Part shown: one piece after another, positions 1 to 7,838 of the stretch | How the letters are laid out: each line of letters begins with the position of its first letter | Position numbering within the stretch: the first letter of the stretch is position 1 | NCBI GenBank assembly: GCA_001513895.1 | Contig: LLKO01000001.1 | Coordinates: 554,225 to 618,224 of the forward strand | Direction: 5' to 3' | DNA: 64,000 nucleotides | Source: Graphilbum fragrans | Lineage: Eukaryota > Ascomycota > Sordariomycetes > Ophiostomatales > Ophiostomataceae | Program-made: the position numbers and the translations under genes | The notes under the pieces: generated by a model | The model's database searches: none | The model's input: the letters and a program-made list of their open reading frames with translations, nothing else | What the model was told of the DNA's origin: nothing

Positions 1-484
1 GGTGTCGCGGCCGCGCAGGATGTCCTCGTGCACGCTCGGCTGCTGGCTGCTGCCGCCGTGCAGGGCCATGGGCCGCCACTCGCCGTCGCGCGTGATCTTG
101 AGCTCCATGCCGCGGCGCACGGGCTCGGCCATGCCAAACGCACGGCGCAGGGTCTCCATCTGCAGGGCCTCGCGGGTGGCCTCCCACTGCTTGAGGCGGG
201 CCTCGAGGGGGTGCGCGGAGTCCAGGGGGGCCGAGGAAGCGTGTTGGGCGTTTTTGGCGTCTTGGGGGCCCGAGGCAGACACCAGGGACGGCCCGACGCC
301 GTGGCGCAGGACGTCGTGGACGCCGGGAGCCGACGGCGCGCCCTTCTCGCGGGCGGCAATGTGGCTAAAGGAAGCGCTGTGCGCGTCGGCGGGCACGATG
401 CGGAGAGACTGCGGCGGTTAGAAGAGAGGAACAGAGATCGAGGACGGCCGCCCACAGCAAGCACGATCACAGGGTCCTTACCAT
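1..484 (-). CDS. UMP1: Proteasome maturation factor Ump1 (POMP), 3' end beyond the window edge
   Basis: Ump1 is the chaperone that accompanies half-proteasomes and becomes the first substrate of the finished 20S core. Exon 1 codes only for the ATG (484-482). A 73-nt intron (481-409: GTAAGG donor, TTCTAAC branch site, GCAG acceptor) follows at once. Exon 2 starts at 408 and stays open to base 1, giving 137 residues. The N-terminus MSLRIVP, the block HPLEARLKQWEATREALQME, then FGMAEPVRRGMEL and SVHEDIL match the conserved Ump1 core. Yeast Ump1 is 148 residues, so only about 10-20 residues are missing at the left edge. The gene is divergent from the ABC ATPase. Confidence is high for identity; the one-codon exon rests on splice-signal quality and on MSLRIVP being the expected start. 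Confidence 0.9.
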
Positions 485-966
485 GGTGGCGGCTGGTGTC
501 AGTCGTGCGTGCGTAGGATGAAAAAAGAACAAGACGTCGTCTCGAGCGGCCCGGATCGTTGGATAGGGCGGATGTCGAGGCGTGGATGGAGATGAGGCGG
601 TGATGGGTGGTGCGGCAGCAGCAATAGCAATCGAACGAAGCCAGGCTCCAGCTTGCTGTCGCAGCTCTAGGCTAGCTGTATGTACGAGTACGTCCCAGCG
701 CGGAACGGTCACGTGACGCCACACATAGTCGGACGCTCGCTAGCGTCCCCGCAAATGACCGCTTATACGACACCCCCCAGATATCCATAAATACTCGTAG
801 AAGCCACCGCCGGGCTGCTTTCTGGGGAGGGAGGGATTGGTCTTTTCTGCTCTTCAACGGTCTGCGGCTGGTGCTCTACGGACCTGGCGACCTATGGGGA
901 CGGTGCTGCTACAAATACGAGCACGCGTACCAACAGCTTGGCCCTGCTAGACTGCACACGTCCACG
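485..966. promoter_or_regulatory. Divergent promoter between UMP1 and the ABC ATPase gene
   Basis: 482 bases with no credible ORF separate two divergent start codons. They contain a perfect 10-bp palindrome GTCACGTGAC at 708-717, a bHLH E-box core, and a TATA-like CCATAAATA near 784-792 placed for the rightward gene. Assignment of promoter function is inferred from position. Confidence 0.5.
708..717. promoter_or_regulatory. Palindromic E-box GTCACGTGAC
   Basis: A perfect 10-bp palindrome around CACGTG, the core bound by Cbf1/Pho4-type bHLH factors in fungi. It lies between two divergent genes. Occupancy is unknown. Confidence 0.45.
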
Positions 967-2904
967 ATGGCTCCTCGACCACCTATTATCCGCATTGCCC
1001 AGGGCACCTTCTACCGGCAGCACCCCAGCTCGTCTTCGCCGCCGGCGACGGCCCTGTTCCCCGGGCTGTCGTGGACGCTGCCGGCGTTTGACGCCGAGGC
1101 GCCGCCGCAAAACTGGTGCATCGTGGGCCCGTCGCTGGCGGGCAAGACGACGCTGCTGGAGATTCTGCGCGGGCAGCACATCTGCCTGCCGCCAACCGCG
1201 CGGTCGTTCCCGCTGCTGGGGACGGCCGGGGTGCCGCAGCGGCTGAAGAGCGCGGCGCGGGCGATCCGGTACGTGGGTTTCGACAGCGGCGGCGCGGGAC
1301 TGGGGCTGGGACCAGCCACGTCGGCCTATCTGTCGGCGCGCTACGAGTCGCGGCGAGAAACCACGGACTTTTCGCTGCGGGACTACCTGCTGGGCAACAC
1401 AGAGCTGAACCCATACGACCGGCCGGCATCGGCCACGGAGCCGGCGTCGGAGTCGGAGTTGGAGTCAGAGTTGGAGTCGGAGACCATCCCGCCGGCTCTC
1501 CTCGACCGCGTCATCCGTGATCTCCGCCTCGAGAGCCTGCTGGCGCTGCCGGTGTCGTTTCTGTCCAACGGACAGGGCCGGCGGGCGCGCATTGCCCGCG
1601 CCCTGCTGACGCGGCCGGCCGTGCTGCTGCTGGACGAGCCGTACATGGGCCTCGATCCGCCGACGGTGGCCGGGCTGAGCCCGCTGCTGCGCGACATGGC
1701 CATGCAGGGCCGGCCACGGCTGGTGCTGAGTGCGCGGCCGCAGGACCCGCTGCCGTCCTGGATCAGCCACGTGGCGTATCTGGGGACGGACGGCACGGTG
1801 GCGGAGATGGGGGGCCGCGAGGAGGTGGTCGACCGGCTGCGGACGTATGTGCAGCGGGTGCTCGGTGGACGCACGCCGGAAGATCCCCGGCTGCCCGTGC
1901 ACACGCTCCGGGAGATGGGCCGGGTGCTGACGGACGGGGGGGTGGACGGGACGCCGTTGGGCGGCGAGGCCGTGTCTCGGGTGGCGCGCGATGCGCCGGG
2001 CGCGGCCGCCTCTGAGGCGGGCGAGCCCCTCGTGGAAATGAACGGCTGCCGCGTGCAATACGGCGACCGCGTGGCTCTCGGCAACTGGAGCCAGGAGGTG
2101 GACGGCCAGACGGTGCCCGGGCTCGTGTGGACTGTGCGCCGCGGCCAGCGCTGGGGCGTGTTCGGGCCCAACGGCTCCGGCAAGACCACGGTCGTGTCGC
2201 TGCTGTGCTCGGACCACCCGCAGTCGTACTCGCTGCCGATTCGCCTGTTTGGGCGGAGTCGGATGCCGGGGACGGCCGCGGGGACGGGCCCCGGCGGCAA
2301 GAAAGCGCTGCCTCTCACGTTTTGGGACATCCAGGCCCGCATCGGCCACTCCAGCCCCGAAGTCCACCAGCACATGCCCCGCGGGCTGACGGTGCGACAG
2401 GTCGTCGAGAGCGCGTGGGCCGACACGTTCCGGGCCAAGCCGCAGCTGACAGCCGAGGCCACAGCACGTGTGGAGGCGTGTCTGGCGCACTTTGCCCCGG
2501 AGCTGGCGCAGACGGCGAGCGGCCGCACCGGCACCGGCACCGCCGCCAACAGCGAGGCCCTCTTCGGCGAGCTCTCGTTCAGCGCTCAGCGCGTGCTGCT
2601 GTTTCTGCGCGCCGTCGCCAAGAGCCCCGACATGGTGGTGCTCGACGAGGCCTTCAGCGGCATGGACGAGCGTGTGCGCGATAAGTGTGCGCAGTTTCTG
2701 CGGGAGGGCGATCCCGCCGGCGTCGTGCCGGGGCTCTCGCAGCAGCAGGCCCTCACCTGCATAGCCCATGTGCAGGAAGAGGTGCCCGACTGCGTGCGCG
2801 AGTGGCTGTGTCTGCCGGAAGCCAACACGGGCAAGGCGGCGCGATTTGGGCAGTTGTCGGGGCCGCTAGACCGAGCTGGTTGGGAGGCGGTGTGGGGTGC
2901 GTAA
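967..2904 (+). CDS. Soluble ABC ATPase with two nucleotide-binding domains (YDR061W family)
   Basis: Intronless, 645 residues. I chose ATG 967 (MAPRPPIIRI): the frame is open back to 871, but this is the first in-frame ATG. Domain 1 has Walker A GPSLAGKTT at residues 54-62, signature SNGQGRRARIARAL and Walker B LLLDEPYMGLDP. Domain 2 has Walker A GPNGSGKTT, a degenerate signature LSFSAQRVLLF and Walker B VVLDEAFSGMD. There are no membrane segments. This is the arrangement of the yeast YDR061W / bacterial ModF-like group, whose substrate is unknown. A Glu/Ser repeat (SESELESELESE) lies in the domain 1 insertion near 1447-1485. The second domain may bind but not efficiently hydrolyse ATP; that is inference from its signature. 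Confidence 0.85.
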   Translation: MAPRPPIIRIAQGTFYRQHPSSSSPPATALFPGLSWTLPAFDAEAPPQNWCIVGPSLAGKTTLLEILRGQHICLPPTARSFPLLGTAGVPQRLKSAARAIRYVGFDSGGAGLGLGPATSAYLSARYESRRETTDFSLRDYLLGNTELNPYDRPASATEPASESELESELESETIPPALLDRVIRDLRLESLLALPVSFLSNGQGRRARIARALLTRPAVLLLDEPYMGLDPPTVAGLSPLLRDMAMQGRPRLVLSARPQDPLPSWISHVAYLGTDGTVAEMGGREEVVDRLRTYVQRVLGGRTPEDPRLPVHTLREMGRVLTDGGVDGTPLGGEAVSRVARDAPGAAASEAGEPLVEMNGCRVQYGDRVALGNWSQEVDGQTVPGLVWTVRRGQRWGVFGPNGSGKTTVVSLLCSDHPQSYSLPIRLFGRSRMPGTAAGTGPGGKKALPLTFWDIQARIGHSSPEVHQHMPRGLTVRQVVESAWADTFRAKPQLTAEATARVEACLAHFAPELAQTASGRTGTGTAANSEALFGELSFSAQRVLLFLRAVAKSPDMVVLDEAFSGMDERVRDKCAQFLREGDPAGVVPGLSQQQALTCIAHVQEEVPDCVREWLCLPEANTGKAARFGQLSGPLDRAGWEAVWGA

Positions 2905-3264
2905 GGTATAGGCACATGCGAATCAACAGATGCCACTTGGAGATGCAGACCAGAAATAACAGGCACAACTGCACAATTGAGAATCGCATCGAAAAAGAAC
3001 AAATAATAACAACATAATTGGAGAATTAACCGATAAATCAAACAAGTATAACTACACGATGGAAAATGAAGTCTGAAATCAGAACCAGATGCCGCTTGGA
3101 GGAGATCAGAACCAGTATAACTACACAATGAAGAACCAGACCGAAACAGACAACAGACATTCATCCCAGAACCAGCGCACTCACATCAACGCCATGATGA
3201 ACAACCGTACGAGCCAGACGCCGACCAGAACCGGGACAGCAGCACTCCATGGCTCCATCACCAC
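2905..3264. other. Convergent 3' intergenic region with imperfect direct repeats
   Basis: The spacer between the convergent ABC ATPase and chitin synthase genes is AT-richer than its flanks. It carries degenerate repeated segments, listed separately, and no ORF with recognisable similarity. Confidence 0.6.
2928..3132 (+). repeat. Imperfect direct repeats in the 3' spacer
   Basis: AGATGCC(A/G)CTTGGAG occurs at 2928 and again at 3087. AGTATAACTACAC(G/A)ATG(G/A)A occurs at 3045 and 3114. Shared words such as AGAACCAG and AGACCAGA lie between. This looks like an old, diverged local duplication. Confidence 0.6.
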
Positions 3265-6200
3265 TCAGCGGCTCCCGATGCTGCTCAGGCGCTCGCTGAC
3301 GCGCGATCCCCATCCGCCGGCCCACTGCGGCACCTTGAGCGACAGGCGCACGCGGCCCTCGACGACGGTGTTGATGACGTTGATGACGGCAAAGGTGGTG
3401 GAGCCGATGGCGCGGAAGACGGCGAGGCCGGCGACGGACCACAGGATGAAGCGCAGGTAGAAGTTGTCGCCGATGCTCTTCTCGCCGTACGCCTCGGAGA
3501 CGGCCATGGCCAGGATGGCGTTGGCAATCATCCACGTCAGCACCATGTATGTGCGCACGCTGCGGTAGTAGTCCTCCTGCATCTGGCCCTCGGACACGGG
3601 CGGCGACGGCACCTCGACGCGGTCGCGCAGGTTGCGCAGCGCCTCGTCGTAGCCGCTGTCAATGTCCAGCTGCTCCGACGGCATCTCCAGCTCGACCGTG
3701 CTGCTGCCGCCCTTGCCCACGGCGCCGCCCAGGTCCGTCTTGCGCACGTTGTCGCCCTTGGTGCCCCAGGTCACGTCGTGCGTGTTGCAAAAGGCATACA
3801 CCTGCAGCGTGCAGATGTAGCTCGGCAGCAGCGCAAAGTACTGCCCCGACGACGTGAACATGTGCCACGGGTCGAGGTACAGAAACGACATGAAGAAGTA
3901 CAGGCCCACCGTCGACACCGTCGACACAATCAGGTTCGTAAACACGTTGTTGCCGATCGTCAGCGCCTCCGTGCCGCCCGTCAGCTGCCGCACCACAATG
4001 TACAGGCACGCAAACGTCGTGTACGCCATGATGATGCCGTAGATCACCATGCTCGCCATGTACAGCCGCTTCGACCCCTGCGGCCGGTTGCCCAGCGACA
4101 GGATGAACTGCGTGCAGATCAGCAGCGTGCACGTGTAGCGCAGCACCGTGAAGATGATCTGCCCGATGCCGTGCCCGAACGGGTCGACCGTCTTGTCCGC
4201 CAGCCCGCCGGCCACGAAGAAAAAGGTCAGGTAGAAGTTGGCCAGCGAAAAGTACGTGAACACCAGCTGCACGAACTGGTACAGGAACTCAATGTGCAGC
4301 AGCACCTTGCGCGCCACCGTGTGGTCCGTCTGCCACAGCTGCCGGAAGTGCACCAGCGAGTACACCGCCGCGAAAAAGGCCCCGTTCAGCCACCGCCGCC
4401 GCTGCGACACAAACTCCGGCACCGAATCCGGCACGTCCGTCTCGCCCGTGCAGCTCTTGACGTACCGCAGCACCCACCGCTCGTTGCGCTTCGCCACCAG
4501 CTCCCAGCACAGGATCCGGTCCTCCGCCAGGTACATGTTCGCCGTGAACACGTCCGCGTGCTGCCCGTGCAGCGTCTCGCCCTTGAAGTACTGGCTGAGC
4601 GGCCCGTGGCCCGTCGCGTCGTTTTGCAGCGCGTGGTACCGGTACGCGCTCAGCGCCCCCGGCAGCACCGTGATGTACCCGAACACGCTCTCCAGCGGCT
4701 TGTCCAGGATGTTGCTCATCTTGTACTCAAAGTTCTGCGACGCCACCAGCGGGTTCAGCAGGTGCCGCCCCAGCCGCCCCTTCATCGCCTTGATCTCGCC
4801 GCACGCCCCCGCCACGTTCGAGTCCGTGTCGAACGCCTTCCACAGATGGTACAGCGAGTTGTGGCCCGGCCGCGTGCCCACGTCCAGCAGAATGCACACG
4901 TTCGGGTTCAGCGCCCGCCCAAACGCGTTGAAGAACCACCGGTGCGAGTTGAGCTTGCGCTGGTTGCGCTCCTTGAGGCAGAAGATCAGCTGGCACGGCA
5001 CGATGCCCTTCTCCGCCCCCTTGAACTTGAGGTCCGCGTCCAGCGACACCTGCGTCGTGTACTCGTACACGTGCGCCTGCACCGCCTTCTGGTTGACGTA
5101 GTTCTTCGCGATCCCGTGCTGGTACACCCCCATCGCCGCCAGCGCGTCCAGCGTCCGCGGATGGATCTGCTCGCGCCCGTCCGACACCACGCACACCACA
5201 ATCTTCTGCCACCCCAGCTCGCCCCACGTCCGCGACTTGCTGCGGCTGCAAAAGTGCGCCACGTTCTTCATCACCGCGTGCATCGTCCGCGTAAAGTCGT
5301 ACGCGTCCTCGTTGTACATCGTCACGCAGATGAACAGCTCCGTCTCGCGCGCCGTCCGCCCAATGCTCTGCCGCAGCTTGTATCCGCGCGCCACAAAGTC
5401 GTCCGGGTCGCACGTCACCGCCGTGTACCGCATGTGCGTGAACTCCACCTCGTCGCGCCGCGGCAGGAAGCTGAACAGGATCGTCGGGATCTTGCACTCC
5501 AGCACCAGCTCGCCGTTGATCAGCTGCACCGCCTTCTTGCTCGTCTGCGGCTCGCGCACCCCGCGCCGTTCCTGCCGGCCCTCCGGTGCTGGGCCGTAGT
5601 ACTCCGCCTTCTCGTCGTACTCCATGTGGCCCCTCTCCGACCCGTCCCCTCCCTCTTTGCGCCGGAACACGTCGCTAATGTCCTCGCCGCCCTCGCCCTC
5701 GCCGCCTTCGTGGTTCAGCGTCACCTGCGACATGTTGTTGCTGTACATCGCCGACCGCCCGCTGCCCGAAACGTGCGAGTGTGTCCGGAACACGTCGTCG
5801 CTGTCGCCGTCCGCCTCCGAGTCCCGCCGTCCGCTGCGGAGCCCCGACACCTCGCTGACATCCTCGTCCAGGTCGCTGTGGCCCAGCGGGATCGACACCG
5901 TCGCGTCGTCTGCAAACGTCGACGCCCGCGATCCGACCCCCGAAAACAGCGGAGCCGGAGGCAGCGGCCGCCGCGGACTGCCACCATAGTGCGAAGACGG
6001 CGTGCCTGGCCGTGGACTGCCGTTCAGGTCCACTGGCTCGTACTGCGCCGCTGTCGGCGGCACCTGTCTGAACTCGCTGCCTGCCATGCTGTGAAAGTTG
6101 CTGTTGCGCTGGCGATGCGACGGGGTCCACGGCCGGGTCGGCGATGCTGCCCGTGGAATTCCGCCGCTGGCTCGGTACGGCGCGTACAGCGGCTCAGATG

Positions 6201-6873
6201 GTGCCACGGGAGGCGGCATCATCACCGGTGGCTCGATGATCGAGGACCCCCGCGACTCTCCCGCCTGGAAAGGATCCTGTGATGATGAGTGCCAGTGTCT
6301 GCGCAAGTTAGCAGTCTGCCCGCATCCTCTTTCTCGTTTCTTCGTCGCCGTCGACGGCTCTCGCTCCGCATTGCCCGTGTCCTGCTTGGCCTGTGCGTGC
6401 AACTTTGCACCTAGAAGACCTGCATCTTGCTGCTGCTGCTGCGGCCCTGTCGGTGGACTACCCACCGACTCCGCGGCTCTATCGCCCTGGCGGCACTGCC
6501 GCTCACGCATCTCCAGAGCCGTCACCGCCTTGGCTACTTTCGTGGCCAACGATGCTCCAGACAGAGGAGATGCCACTGGTTTGCGGATCTGCTGTGGTGA
6601 TGGAACATACGCTGATGATTGTGCGGAAAGCGGCCGGATCTCCGGCAGCTGTGGTGCTGCGCTGTCCATGTCACTGAAACGGCTGCTGCTGGCTCCGTCC
6701 ATCGACGTGAGCAGCCGAATGGCCGCTGGATTCACTCCGCTGCCTATCCCAGCCATGCCGGCGCTCGGAGTCGCTGGCGACGAGTAGCCAGTCCCTGCTG
6801 CCCCGCGTCCGCCGTGACTGTCGCCGTACGACAGATAATAGTCAGGCGGCCGCGTAGGCGTGCCTGGGTCCAT
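3265..6873 (-). CDS. Chitin synthase, class III
   Basis: This membrane glycosyltransferase polymerises UDP-GlcNAc into cell-wall chitin. The frame is open to 6945, but the first in-frame ATG is 6873 (MDPGTPTRPPDYYL), giving 1202 residues. The order is a long disordered N-terminus, a chitin-synthase N domain (CKIPTILFSFLPRRDEVEF), the catalytic core with FICVTMYNED, LLDVGTRPG, AEDRILCWEL near residue 781 and QRRRWLNGAFFA near residue 821, then several hydrophobic membrane spans. Phrases such as GETLHGQHADVFTANMYLAED and SLVHFRQLWQTDHT fit class III (A. nidulans ChsB, N. crassa chs-1). The N-terminus is longer than usual. A CTAAC-N6-CAG acceptor-like string near 6301-6314 hints at an unmodelled intron, so the N-terminal sequence is less certain than the core. 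Confidence 0.92.
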   Translation of the reverse strand: MDPGTPTRPPDYYLSYGDSHGGRGAAGTGYSSPATPSAGMAGIGSGVNPAAIRLLTSMDGASSSRFSDMDSAAPQLPEIRPLSAQSSAYVPSPQQIRKPVASPLSGASLATKVAKAVTALEMRERQCRQGDRAAESVGSPPTGPQQQQQDAGLLGAKLHAQAKQDTGNAEREPSTATKKRERGCGQTANLRRHWHSSSQDPFQAGESRGSSIIEPPVMMPPPVAPSEPLYAPYRASGGIPRAASPTRPWTPSHRQRNSNFHSMAGSEFRQVPPTAAQYEPVDLNGSPRPGTPSSHYGGSPRRPLPPAPLFSGVGSRASTFADDATVSIPLGHSDLDEDVSEVSGLRSGRRDSEADGDSDDVFRTHSHVSGSGRSAMYSNNMSQVTLNHEGGEGEGGEDISDVFRRKEGGDGSERGHMEYDEKAEYYGPAPEGRQERRGVREPQTSKKAVQLINGELVLECKIPTILFSFLPRRDEVEFTHMRYTAVTCDPDDFVARGYKLRQSIGRTARETELFICVTMYNEDAYDFTRTMHAVMKNVAHFCSRSKSRTWGELGWQKIVVCVVSDGREQIHPRTLDALAAMGVYQHGIAKNYVNQKAVQAHVYEYTTQVSLDADLKFKGAEKGIVPCQLIFCLKERNQRKLNSHRWFFNAFGRALNPNVCILLDVGTRPGHNSLYHLWKAFDTDSNVAGACGEIKAMKGRLGRHLLNPLVASQNFEYKMSNILDKPLESVFGYITVLPGALSAYRYHALQNDATGHGPLSQYFKGETLHGQHADVFTANMYLAEDRILCWELVAKRNERWVLRYVKSCTGETDVPDSVPEFVSQRRRWLNGAFFAAVYSLVHFRQLWQTDHTVARKVLLHIEFLYQFVQLVFTYFSLANFYLTFFFVAGGLADKTVDPFGHGIGQIIFTVLRYTCTLLICTQFILSLGNRPQGSKRLYMASMVIYGIIMAYTTFACLYIVVRQLTGGTEALTIGNNVFTNLIVSTVSTVGLYFFMSFLYLDPWHMFTSSGQYFALLPSYICTLQVYAFCNTHDVTWGTKGDNVRKTDLGGAVGKGGSSTVELEMPSEQLDIDSGYDEALRNLRDRVEVPSPPVSEGQMQEDYYRSVRTYMVLTWMIANAILAMAVSEAYGEKSIGDNFYLRFILWSVAGLAVFRAIGSTTFAVINVINTVVEGRVRLSLKVPQWAGGWGSRVSERLSSIGSR

Positions 6874-7838
6874 GATTTGGGATTGTAGTGTTGTGTTGTT
6901 TGTTGTTTTGTCGAATGTACTATCACTGTTCTGACGTCTAGTCAAAAGACCTAGCTGTGTTAGTATTTAAAACAAAACAAAGCGCGGTTGGAGAGACGGT
7001 TGTGTAAAATCCCCTACCTAGATCAATATGCACACCGTGGATTGTGCTTCAAGGCGAAGTATCTACTCGTAGAGCTGCGATGGCAAAGTCTATGCAGACA
7101 GAAGCACTCATGAGCTTGCGAAAGGAAGTAAAAATGTTGAGTCAACAACAAGATGGTGTGCAGCTGTCAGAAACACCTAAAGCTCTTGCCGGACATCAAA
7201 ACAGCACTACTTCCCGCTGGCCTATTTTTATTGTCTCCCTGCATTCCAGAGACACCATGCGTAACCAAAATACGAGTACGTAGTACTCGTACGCACATCA
7301 ACCGCTGTTTCCGAATCCTTGTTGACTTTAGCGGGGGCTGTGCTGCATACATGCAGTTGGCACAGCAACCCGCCTCTTGTCACTATGGTTTCGCGCAACA
7401 ACATTCGCGCCCCACATATCCCGTTTCACCAAGAAAAGAAAATCAAGTCTCTGCACCACCCTATCGCCGCCAATGTAAGCGGCCCGTGGTTACTCGTTCT
7501 TTGGCAAATTGATCACTGGAATGCCCCATTGCCGGCTTGCAAGCTTAGCAACCTTCGGCACGTTCTCTTCTCTCCTGTCACATTTCCCAAATTTTTATCC
7601 TATATGTGCACGACGTTTGTAGATGTACGGTTTATAACTTCCTCAAGTCATATCATTTTGTTTTCCAAAATCCTGATATATGTGCAAAAATGACCAAAAA
7701 ATAGAACAATGCAACAATGAAACACGTATGTAAAATGACGTAGAGGAAATCAGAACGCCGACATTAATGCCGATTCCAATGCTATAGATCGAAACCCCTT
7801 CTTTTTCGCACCCAATAAAACGTGGTGAGTCAAACTCT
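6874..7838. other. Intergenic: chitin synthase upstream region and MET5 3' flank
   Basis: 965 bases between two leftward genes. The part next to the chitin synthase start is AT-rich with TATTTAAAAC-type sequence near 6961. An inverted repeat sits at 7271-7291. The ORFs here are short and lack recognisable domains; I see no gene. Confidence 0.6.
7271..7291. repeat. Inverted repeat, 9-bp arms with 3-bp spacer
   Basis: TACGAGTAC, then GTA, then GTACTCGTA. The arms are perfect complements. The same TACGAGTAC word recurs elsewhere in non-coding DNA of the window, for example near 680 and 63904. Confidence 0.7.

Noticed and set aside
800..812. Possible Rpn4/PACE-like element upstream of UMP1
   Set aside because: The reverse complement reads GGTGGCTTC and matches only the GGTGGC half of the known GGTGGCAAA element, so I do not call it.
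1383..2769. Minus-strand ORFs of 388 and 434 residues opposite the ABC ATPase
   Set aside because: Complementary frames of a gene with clear Walker motifs.
3778..6282. 834-residue ORF on the plus strand opposite chitin synthase
   Set aside because: A shadow frame produced by GC-rich third positions. Arg/His-rich composition and no domain, while the minus strand codes a clear chitin synthase.
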